Positions 18,394 through 25,535 of a DNA stretch of 44,696 nucleotides are shown here, piece by piece. The notes beneath the pieces were generated by a model. The model had not been told where the DNA came from, did not search any database, and worked only from the letters and a program-made list of their open reading frames with translations. Numbering within the stretch: position 1 is the stretch's first letter; each line of letters begins with the position of its first letter. The DNA lies in NCBI GenBank assembly GCA_025457965.1, contig JALOTJ010000021.1, positions 1 to 44,696 on the forward strand, in the 5' to 3' direction. This DNA is from Spirochaetota bacterium (lineage in GTDB: Bacteria; Spirochaetota; UBA4802; UBA5368). Position numbers and translations under genes: made by a program.

Positions 18394-18436
18394 AATACAG
18401 GCATTCCCCTGCCGCGGGTTGCGGAATGCCTGTATT
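18394..18436. repeat. perfect 14-bp inverted repeat (hairpin)
   Basis: AATACAGGCATTCC (18394-18407) and GGAATGCCTGTATT (18423-18436) are exact reverse complements around a 15-base GC-rich loop. No T run follows on the plus strand; on the minus strand the stem is followed by TTTTATG. It sits 82 bases past one stop and 41 bases before the next start. It could be a transcript-end structure, an operator or a palindromic repeat element. Confidence 0.6.
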
Positions 18437-18477
18437 CCATGAATATGCAGGAATTCCACTTAAAGGAAGCGGAAAAA

Positions 18478-19550
18478 TGAAAGTCGGGATCATCGGATTA
18501 CCCCAGACGGGTAAAAAAAAGTTATTTCAGTTGCTTACCGGAATGAAGTCATTTCATTCGGGTTTGGACGCATCGAAAAGCATGACGGGGGTGGCTGAAA
18601 TTTTCGATCCGCGGTTCGATGTGCTGGCGGGCCTTTATAATCCCGTGAAAACCGTCCGAGCACGCGTCAACATAGACCTCCTCCCCAGGCTCGAGGCGGC
18701 ATCGATAAGGGAAGGCGATGTGTTTAAGGACATCGCCGATGTCGACGCACTCTGCCATGTGGTGAGGTCGTTCACCAACGATGCGGTGTACCATGTGAAC
18801 GGAAGCGTTAATGCCGAACGCGATGTTGATACGGTTAACGCGGAGCTCATCCTTCACGATCTTCTTTTTATTGAAAAACGATTCGAACGCCTTGAGAAAG
18901 CCAAAAAGAAGGGAATGGATGAGCAGGTCCGGCGGGAGGGGGCCCTTCTCGGTCGCTTCCGGGAGCACCTGGAAATGGATCTGCCGCTACGCATGCTTGA
19001 AATCGATGAGGACGATCGCAGGTTGATCGCAAGCTATCCTTTCATTACCCTGAAAAAAATGATAATCGCGCTGAACGTCTCCGAGGCGGATATTTCAAGC
19101 AGCGACGCGTTGACGCGTATGGCCGAGCGGTATCGTGATTACGCAATGGAGGTCATGCAGATTTCGGCGGAACTCGAGTCCGAGATCGCCGCCCTCGAAT
19201 CCGAAAAAGAGCGCGGTGATTTTATGCGGGAAGCCGGTATCGCGGAGCCGGCAGTGAATCTTCTTTCGCGGCTGTGTATGCGCGCGCTCGGTCTTATTTC
19301 CTTTTTTACCGTGGGCGATGACGAGGTACGGCAATGGCTGATAAGAACGGGGTCCAGCGCGCCGGAAGCGGCCGGTGCCATTCATACGGACATGCAGCGT
19401 GGTTTCATCCGCGCAGAGGTGATGAAGTATCCCGATCTTAGCGGGCTGAAGAGCGAGGATGCTGTGAAAAAAGCCGGACGGTTCCATGTGATGGGAAGGG
19501 AGTACATCGTTGAAGACGGCGATATCATCAGCTTCAGATTCAACGTTTAG
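18478..19550 (+). CDS. YchF/Obg-family GTPase-like protein with degenerate P-loop
   Basis: From the ATG at 18478 (AAAGGAAG about nine bases upstream) the protein has 357 residues. The N-terminal G domain begins MKVGIIGLPQTGKKKLFQLL, where YchF has GLPNVGKST; the Ser/Thr after GK, which binds Mg, is lysine here. A helical insertion follows (IEKRFERLEKAKKKG onward), and the C-terminal TGS-like domain (LISFFTVGDDEVRQWLIRTG, GFIRAEVMKY, VEDGDIISFRFNV) is clearly YchF. YchF binds ribosomes and hydrolyses ATP; this member may have lost or changed nucleotide hydrolysis. The next gene follows after seven bases. Confidence 0.85.
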
Positions 19551-19557
19551 GCCTGGC

Positions 19558-20436
19558 ATGCGACACGAAATCAATATCGAGGATGAAGGCATCCTTGCGG
19601 GGCTAGTTCGTGACAGGGGCATGGATGCAGAGGTGTTGTCTGCTTTCAAGGAACTTGTGTATGGGTACTACGAGCGACATGGACGGGCCCTGCCGTGGAG
19701 AAATGAGGCTCTGACCCCTTATCATGTACTTGTGTCCGAAATAATGCTCCAACAGACGCAGGCCGACAGGGTCGCGAAGAAATTCGGCGAGTTTATCAGG
19801 GCTTTTCCCGACATCTGCACGCTGGCCCTGGCCCCGCTTGAGCAGTTGCTCGGAATGTGGCAGGGTCTTGGATATAACAGGCGTGCACTCGCGCTTAGAA
19901 AAACGGCATGCATTATCGTAGAACGTCATTGTGGCATTGTTCCGGACAATGTGGACGATCTTGCGGCGCTTCCGGGAATCGGCCGTGCTACCGCTTCGTC
20001 TATACTGGCGTTCGCCTATAATAAGCCGGTTGTTTTTATAGAGACCAATATCAGGACCGTTTTCATCCATCTGTTTTTTTCGGACAGGGCGGATGTTTCC
20101 GATAAGGAAATTCTGCCACTGGCGGAGTGTGCACTTGACCGGGAGAATCCGCAGAGATGGTACAACGCACTGATGGATTATGGTGTAATGCTCAAGAGCA
20201 GGTATGGGAATCCGTCGCGGCGGAGCACGCATTATAAGAAACAGCCTGCTTTTAATGGCTCGCACCGGCAAACGAGGGGCGCGATCCTGAGAGCCGTTCT
20301 TGGCAATTCAGGCATTACGGTACCGGCGTTGACCACGTTGCTCGGGTTCGATTCCCATGCGGTGCATTCGGTGCTTGAGGAACTGGTGGAGGAGGAATTC
20401 ATACGCAGTAATGATGATCGATTATTTATCAAATGA
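19558..20436 (+). CDS. MutY-like A/G-specific DNA glycosylase lacking the Fe-S cluster
   Basis: The 292-residue protein carries the HhH-GPD core of MutY: LPWRNEALTPYHVLVSEIMLQQTQ with the catalytic Glu, and the helix-hairpin-helix LPGIGRATASSILAFAYN. MutY removes adenine paired with 8-oxoguanine. After the HhH domain, where MutY has four cluster cysteines, the sequence reads LMDYGVMLKSRYGNPSRRST with no cysteine. The Nudix-like recognition domain is also missing; about 55 C-terminal residues look like a small winged helix. An exact GGGGTCAGAGC motif (minus orientation, 19708-19718) encodes residues 51-54. The start at 19558 is seven bases after the previous stop. Confidence 0.82.
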   Translation: MRHEINIEDEGILAGLVRDRGMDAEVLSAFKELVYGYYERHGRALPWRNEALTPYHVLVSEIMLQQTQADRVAKKFGEFIRAFPDICTLALAPLEQLLGMWQGLGYNRRALALRKTACIIVERHCGIVPDNVDDLAALPGIGRATASSILAFAYNKPVVFIETNIRTVFIHLFFSDRADVSDKEILPLAECALDRENPQRWYNALMDYGVMLKSRYGNPSRRSTHYKKQPAFNGSHRQTRGAILRAVLGNSGITVPALTTLLGFDSHAVHSVLEELVEEEFIRSNDDRLFIK

Positions 20437-20670
20437 TTATGGGACGTCTTCATCCGGTAGCAAAGGAAATTCATTGGCAGGCGCGATTTCAGTGCGTCGT
20501 TCCAGCAGTTCCTGAAGATGAGCACGGGTTGTGGATAGAACCATACCTTCTACCAGAAACGGATCATTGGAAATGTCGATAAGCTCGGAGAGCGTGATTT
20601 CTATAAATTGTATGGCCGACTTCTTCCGTTTTTTACAACGGGATTTACCGTCCTGGGGTTCTTCGGTCAT
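20437..20670 (-). CDS. small hypothetical protein
   Basis: A 77-residue acidic protein with a basic patch (CKKRKK) near its N-terminus and a helical middle (FIEITLSELIDISNDPF). A GAGGG site lies a few bases upstream of the ATG, which supports translation. It converges on the mutY-like gene with no gap. The family is not recognised. Confidence 0.55.
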   Translation of the reverse strand: MTEEPQDGKSRCKKRKKSAIQFIEITLSELIDISNDPFLVEGMVLSTTRAHLQELLERRTEIAPANEFPLLPDEDVP

Positions 20671-21022
20671 TGTGCCCTCATATATGTTTTAATAATGAAA
20701 AGATGCTGCAGCAGTCGCATATCGTATGCAGATATATGTGGGCCATTTTCAGCGACAGAACAATGATACATCAATTTGTTGTGGCAATATAACAAATGGT
20801 TATATTGCCGGGTGCCGCAAGGGGACGACTTTTAGAACAGATGCGGCAGCGCAAAGGGATCGAGTCAACAATCGATAACCGATTATTTTCTATTTATAAT
20901 TTATGCGATGCATCATAACGGTGAATTTACAAAAGCTAATAGTTAACAGTATTATTTCAAGAAATTTTTTAATTGGGGAAAATTTTTTTGCTTTATGCGA
21001 AATCCGATGAACGGTGTTCATA
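20671..21022. other. AT-rich divergent intergenic region
   Basis: About 350 bases separate the small hypothetical gene (minus) from pflX (plus). Apart from the palindrome listed separately (20783-20809) and several AT-rich promoter-like stretches, I see no gene or defined site. Confidence 0.5.
20783..20809. repeat. perfect 11-bp palindrome, possible operator
   Basis: GGCAATATAAC (20783-20793) and GTTATATTGCC (20799-20809) are exact reverse complements across a five-base AAATG spacer. It lies in a divergent gap without a following T run, so a regulator binding site is more likely than a terminator. Confidence 0.5.
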
Positions 21023-21985
21023 ATGTGTAATGGCATTCAGTATTATAGTGAGTCCCCACTATGCAACCTCTGCCCGAGGGAGTGCGGGGTGGTGCGGTCG
21101 ACCGGAAGTGGATACTGCACAGTCGATGATTTATTTCCGGTTGCATCGATATGTCTGCATAATGGTGAAGAGCCGGTCATAGATGGGGGGACGGGTATCT
21201 GTAATGTATTTTTTGAACATTGCAATCTCCAATGTATATTTTGTCAGAATTATCAGATAAGCAGGAATTCGAAACCATATACTACACTGTGCCAGGCCGA
21301 GATCGTTTCGTCGGTCTTATCTATTCTGGATATAGGGGTCAGGGCAGTTGGTTTCGTTTCGCCCTCCCATGTCGCGCCTCAGATGATCAAAATAATCAAT
21401 GCTCTGAAGCGCGAGGGCAGGAAGTTCGCGGCGGTGATGAATACAAACGGGTATGATAAAAAAGATACGCTTGAATCACTTGAGGGAATAATAGACGTTT
21501 ATCTGCCCGATTTTAAATATATGGATTCCGGTATCGCGAGCGAATATTCAGGTGCAGGGGATTATCCGGAAACAGGGGTCAGAGCCCTGCGGGAAATGTA
21601 TCGTCAGAAGGGGTCAGAGCTGCATTTCGATTCAGACGGCAACATTCAGTCGGGACTTATTATCCGCCACCTGGTTTTACCGGGGCATGTGGACAACAGC
21701 AAACGATGCCTTCAGGCAATAGCGGAGGAGCTCTCCCCATCGGTACACATATCGTTGATGTCGCAATATTATCCGACTCCGGCAGTCAGAAATCATCCCA
21801 GGCTTGGAAGAACCGTCTCGGAGGAGGAGTTCTCCGAAGTTACGGAAGAATTAAACCTGCTTGGCTTCAGGCGGGGATGGATCCAGGAGAGAGGGAGCGA
21901 CAAGTTGTTCCGTCCGGATTTTGGCAAGGACAACCCTTTCGATTATTCGATCCGGCCACATTTACCAGCTTTACGCGTTAAATAA
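21023..21985 (+). CDS. PflX-like radical SAM protein
   Basis: The 320-residue protein starts with a cysteine-rich region (CNLCPRECGVVRSTGSGYC), then has HNGEEPVIDGG and the radical SAM cluster CNLQCIFC, followed by the typical FVSPSHVAPQMIKIINAL and GLIIRHLVLPGHVDNS. This is the pattern of PflX-type putative pyruvate formate-lyase activating enzymes, whose target is generally unknown; no glycyl radical enzyme is nearby. A GTG at 21014 would add three residues. Two exact GGGGTCAGAGC motifs 35 bases apart (21575, 21610) lie in frame and encode GVRA and GSEL without disturbing the family sequence. Confidence 0.88.
   Translation: MCNGIQYYSESPLCNLCPRECGVVRSTGSGYCTVDDLFPVASICLHNGEEPVIDGGTGICNVFFEHCNLQCIFCQNYQISRNSKPYTTLCQAEIVSSVLSILDIGVRAVGFVSPSHVAPQMIKIINALKREGRKFAAVMNTNGYDKKDTLESLEGIIDVYLPDFKYMDSGIASEYSGAGDYPETGVRALREMYRQKGSELHFDSDGNIQSGLIIRHLVLPGHVDNSKRCLQAIAEELSPSVHISLMSQYYPTPAVRNHPRLGRTVSEEEFSEVTEELNLLGFRRGWIQERGSDKLFRPDFGKDNPFDYSIRPHLPALRVK
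21575..21620 (+). repeat. two GGGGTCAGAGC motifs inside pflX
   Basis: Exact copies at 21575-21585 and 21610-21620, same orientation. They belong to the 13-copy family spread over 19.7-30.5 kb and are read through as protein. Confidence 0.8.
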
Positions 21986-22568
21986 TTATCGCCAGGCGCC
22001 TGCGATAGGCGTCCTCATAGACGAGAAATTTTTTCAGTCTTTCCCCGGCGGTATTCCCCAATTGCAGGAAATACCGATGCAAATCTACTCTCACCGGGGA
22101 TTGTTTACCCGTTTCAAGATATGAATGTATGCTGGAATAACGGTATTTCCGCGGACTGTCCGTGGTTTTACTCCGGATCGGATTAAAGGCGAGATACCAG
22201 AGCAACCACAAGAGGTAGTATTCGGGATTCTTTGTGCGTTCGATAATGGTGTCGTGATATCGTTCGTTCCAGAAGGGTCCGATTCGCCGTGTCAACCGGT
22301 TATATCTCTCGGCGAATCGGGACTTCAGGTACTGTACGATTTTCGAAATAGGAGCACCCCCAGTAATTGTCCTGATAACTACGTGAATGTGGTTATCCAT
22401 TATCTGGTATGCCGAGAGTTCGAAATCGTATTTTTCCTGCGTCTTGCCCAATACTTCAATTAAAATCTGCTTAAAAAGGTCAAGCTCCATCATCGCCCGC
22501 CATTCGATACAGCGGGAGGTTATATGGTATGTGAGGTTTTCCTGCTGGATACGGGTTTTACGGGCCAT
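21978..22568 (-). CDS. REP-associated tyrosine transposase (Y1/HUH, IS200-like)
   Basis: The 196-residue protein is a single Y1_Tnp domain: an N-terminal NLTYHITSRCIEWRAMM, the HUH pair in MDNHIHVVI, RIGPFWNERYHD, and a tyrosine-rich helix (PEYYLLWLLWYLAFNPIRS) carrying the likely catalytic Tyr. This is the RAYT type rather than a short IS200 TnpA. Such enzymes cut and join single-stranded REP hairpins. AAAGGAG six bases before the ATG sets the start. The 3' end overlaps the pflX stop by eight bases. No IS ends or target duplications are visible, so it looks like a single-copy resident gene. Confidence 0.88.
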   Translation of the reverse strand: MARKTRIQQENLTYHITSRCIEWRAMMELDLFKQILIEVLGKTQEKYDFELSAYQIMDNHIHVVIRTITGGAPISKIVQYLKSRFAERYNRLTRRIGPFWNERYHDTIIERTKNPEYYLLWLLWYLAFNPIRSKTTDSPRKYRYSSIHSYLETGKQSPVRVDLHRYFLQLGNTAGERLKKFLVYEDAYRRRLAIII

Positions 22569-22581
22569 GTGACACTCCTTT

Positions 22582-22616
22582 AACGTATCTTAATGGGGTT
22601 CTAGAATAGATACGTT
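22582..22616 (-). repeat. 9-bp inverted repeat in the transposase leader
   Basis: AACGTATCT (22582-22590) and AGATACGTT (22608-22616) are exact reverse complements around 17 bases. On the minus strand the hairpin ends just before the AAAGGAG ribosome binding site of the transposase, so it could affect its translation or mark an element end. Confidence 0.5.
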
Positions 22617-22646
22617 TATGGAGGTCGCTAAGTTAAAACTTTTTGA

Positions 22647-22691
22647 GGGGTCAGAGCATTTTTTTTAAAATTAAAAAAATGCTCTGACCCC
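22647..22691. repeat. perfect 19-bp REP hairpin built from two inverted GGGGTCAGAGC motifs
   Basis: GGGGTCAGAGCA plus seven T (22647-22665) is the exact reverse complement of 22673-22691, with a seven-base loop. Both arms begin with the 11-bp family motif. It lies 79 bases upstream of the transposase start codon. The hairpin-plus-motif form is what RAYT enzymes recognise in other bacteria. Confidence 0.8.
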
Positions 22692-22730
22692 ATCTTTCGA
22701 GTCCTGGCCGGTACCACGGAGTTTTCGACG

Positions 22731-22802
22731 GCTCTGACCCCTCGATGTCCCCTTTATGTTGGCTTATGGCAATCGGGAGTAATCTTTTAATGCTCTGACC
22801 CC
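22731..22802 (-). repeat. two further GGGGTCAGAGC motifs before the exported-protein gene
   Basis: Exact copies on the minus strand at 22731-22741 and 22792-22802, both in the gap between the hairpin and the stop codon at 22820. Confidence 0.8.
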
Positions 22803-22819
22803 TTGGCAAAGCCGGCCTA

Positions 22820-25342
22820 TCACCGCGCCATGACCACTTTCTGGAATGAATTAAGAATCACCCTGCCGGTCGACACGGCCTTCGCCTCGATCTGGATGTA
22901 GTAGAGCCCCACGCCGATCTTGCGGTTGGCCTTGTTATCGCCGCGCCAGCCGCCTTCTTTGATGTTTTGCCCTCCCTTGCGGAAAGCGTTGTCGAGGAGT
23001 GTCGCGACGGGACGCCCCTTTATGTCGAACACTTTGATGGAGACGTAGGCGTCCTCTGAGAGATAATAGGCCGGGTATGCCACGGGGTTCTTGTCAGTAA
23101 TGACATTGTTCAGGATACGCGTGGGCCAGGGGGTAAAGGTGGGCTGGGAAGCGATCAGAAAAGTGTGGGGTGCGTTGTTAACGTTGCCTGGCGGCACCTC
23201 GGTATCTGAGTCGGTGTCGGTATAAGAAGGGATCCCGCTTTTAATCGTTTCCACAAGAAACTTTACCTGGCTGCCGATGCTAAGCAGGGGACCCGATTCG
23301 ACGGAATCGGGGAGATAACCAACCCATATGTTGGGCGCGGTCTTTGTGCAGGGGAGCCTCCAGTAATCGGTGTTAAGAATCAAGACAGGGTCCACCACGC
23401 CGCCTACAATGAGAACAGGGCCGGCAAAAGGTGAAGCGATTATATTAACCTGGTCGGGTGAGCCGCCAGCGACGGTGACGATGTTTAGAGAGGCCCTAAG
23501 GGCCGTTTTTCTGAAAGGCCGGTCCGCGGGGACCAGCGGATTGAGTTTGAAATCGGCCATCGTGTATAAAGTAATCCCGTCGGTCATGGTCACTTCGACC
23601 AGGGAGGCCAGGGTGGAGATAGTCCCAAAACCCGGCCCCGGCAGAGGATCATAGGTGACGTTTGCCACAAGAACCTCCTGCCCGAATAAATCAACAGCGG
23701 AAATATAATAATCGTAATTTGTAAAGGGCTGAAGTCCGGTTATGGTGGTTGACGCGGTACCGATGACCCCGAGATTTACAAAGGGGCCGCCGGTATTGCG
23801 GTCGATCATGATCCAGGGGACGGTAGTGTTATCTCTATAATATACGCGATAAGTATAAAAATCTCCGTCCAGGTCCGGGGCTGCCGCGGTCAGGGGCGTC
23901 CAGGCGAGGGTCAGAGAGTAAGGGGTTTGCCCCACCCCTGCGGGATTGAATGACGTAAAAGGGGGGGGACCGTTCTGCCCCGGCGGGTCGTTGCTGTCCC
24001 AGTAAACGTAATAGGTGCCCAGGACCGCCTGAGTGATTTTAGCGAAGTCGTCCTGCCCCTCGGCGGCGGCGGTGTCGCCGTCATAAGCGCCGCCGTATAC
24101 GCGCACGGCGCTGTAGGTAAGCTGCGTGGTGGTGGTGTCGGGGATGTCTCCCGGAACGGCGGGATAATTATTGGGGGCCACGTCCAGCGTGGCAATGCCC
24201 TGGTTCGCGCCGTTGGCGATGAGCACGTTATATTCATTCGGCGTACCGGAACTGTCCTCGATCCGTATAGTTGTGTTGCCCACCATGTTCGCCGTGCCGA
24301 TAATCGGGTCCGGTATCGCCAGTTGGGCCGTCACCCGCACTTGGGTGCCGGGGATGTTGACGCTGCGGTAATAGGGCACCGCCGCGGTGCCTCCCCCATT
24401 GATGAATTCGATGTTGTTGACCTGTATCCGGTTGAGAATGACCGAAAGGCTGCTGGTAGGCGTATCGGGGCCGCCGGCGGTGGTAAAATAGGCCCGAACA
24501 GTCCATGTTCGGCTGCCCAGGGCTATGCCGTTCAGGTTCATGAATTCGGCGGGTACGGCGAAGCTCACGTCGTTGGTCACCGCGTCATTGACGAAGGCGG
24601 CGTCGGCGGCAACAGGTGTCCCCAGGGTTGTGGTGTCGGCGCCGTCAAGCAGGAGCCGGACAGATAAAAGTTCGGCTCCGCCGTTAAGAAAGTACACCTT
24701 GTCCGCCAGGGTGGCGCCGGGAACATTGTACACAATGGCGCCGCTTACCGTAAATGGGGTATGCCATGGGTTGATCCTTCCGTCGGCTGCATCGCCATTC
24801 TGGGAAAAGTTCAAAAATTGTACGGTGGACCTTACGCCGTAAGATACTATTTTCGTGTCGGTCAAAGTGTTATTGGCCGGTACCGTGGTTGTACAGGAAG
24901 CGATGACGTTCCTCGCCGCCGCCCATGCCGATTCTGGCGTGTCCCACCTGAAAGTTATGGTGAATTCAAAAGTGAAGTTATTGAAAGTGCCCGCCGTTAC
25001 GACGCCGGTTGCGTCGATGGTGCCTGATACCACCGTTACGGGGAAAGCACCAAGGCCGGCCAGCGGGTTTGTGTTTCTCACCACGATGTTCACTGCGTTT
25101 GTAATAGTGATACGGATATCGTTTATGTCCCCCCAGGCGGTTGCGTCGGGGTCGATGACATCCACCGTAAAGGTATACGCCTTCCCCGCCAGATAATACC
25201 CCAGCCCGTTCGACAGGGCGGTGGGGTTCGCCGGGGTTAGGGTAATCGCGGTGATGGTTCCACGACCCGCTTTCTCGGAGAGCAGCAGAGAAAGGGTGAT
25301 GATGAACAGCAGCGGGAGGAATCTGGTTTTTTTACGGAGCAT
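22820..25342 (-). CDS. large secreted protein with Fn3 and FlgD-like C-terminal domain
   Basis: The 840-residue protein starts with a Sec signal peptide (MLRKKTRFLPLLFIITLSLL). Several beta-sandwich-like segments rich in Thr, Asn and Gly follow; a fibronectin type III domain spans roughly residues 475-565 (YSLTLAWTPLTAAAPD onward to DYYISAVDLFG). The last 85 residues (SIKVFDIKGRPVATLLDNAF, GVGLYYIQIEAK) match the FlgD-like Ig fold seen at the end of many exported proteins and used as an anchor or sorting domain. It is probably extracellular or surface-exposed. It is divergent from the next large gene over 193 bases. Confidence 0.75.
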   Translation of the reverse strand: MLRKKTRFLPLLFIITLSLLLSEKAGRGTITAITLTPANPTALSNGLGYYLAGKAYTFTVDVIDPDATAWGDINDIRITITNAVNIVVRNTNPLAGLGAFPVTVVSGTIDATGVVTAGTFNNFTFEFTITFRWDTPESAWAAARNVIASCTTTVPANNTLTDTKIVSYGVRSTVQFLNFSQNGDAADGRINPWHTPFTVSGAIVYNVPGATLADKVYFLNGGAELLSVRLLLDGADTTTLGTPVAADAAFVNDAVTNDVSFAVPAEFMNLNGIALGSRTWTVRAYFTTAGGPDTPTSSLSVILNRIQVNNIEFINGGGTAAVPYYRSVNIPGTQVRVTAQLAIPDPIIGTANMVGNTTIRIEDSSGTPNEYNVLIANGANQGIATLDVAPNNYPAVPGDIPDTTTTQLTYSAVRVYGGAYDGDTAAAEGQDDFAKITQAVLGTYYVYWDSNDPPGQNGPPPFTSFNPAGVGQTPYSLTLAWTPLTAAAPDLDGDFYTYRVYYRDNTTVPWIMIDRNTGGPFVNLGVIGTASTTITGLQPFTNYDYYISAVDLFGQEVLVANVTYDPLPGPGFGTISTLASLVEVTMTDGITLYTMADFKLNPLVPADRPFRKTALRASLNIVTVAGGSPDQVNIIASPFAGPVLIVGGVVDPVLILNTDYWRLPCTKTAPNIWVGYLPDSVESGPLLSIGSQVKFLVETIKSGIPSYTDTDSDTEVPPGNVNNAPHTFLIASQPTFTPWPTRILNNVITDKNPVAYPAYYLSEDAYVSIKVFDIKGRPVATLLDNAFRKGGQNIKEGGWRGDNKANRKIGVGLYYIQIEAKAVSTGRVILNSFQKVVMAR

Positions 25343-25535
25343 GGTTTAAATTATTATTGCCTTAATCCATATTTCTTCTGTACTATATAGGATCGAGAAG
25401 ATGTATGTTGACCATATATTCATATGCAGCATCCATTGATAACTACATGCCGCAACGATTAAAATGTAAAGAAAAACTATATGCTTCCTGCAAAAAAACA
25501 GAAATTAGAAGTTTCCCCTCTTAAACGGGGTTAAT
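25343..25535. promoter_or_regulatory. divergent promoter region of two exported-protein genes
   Basis: This 193-base AT-rich gap separates oppositely transcribed genes and must hold both promoters. I cannot pick defined boxes with confidence. Confidence 0.4.

Noticed and set aside
21978-22691. Complete IS200/IS605 insertion sequence
   Set aside because: No accessory tnpB, no defined left and right ends and no second copy are visible; the RAYT interpretation fits better.
23908-23918. Further copy of the 11-bp motif in the secreted-protein gene (AGGGTCAGAGA)
   Set aside because: It differs at both end positions, so it was not counted.
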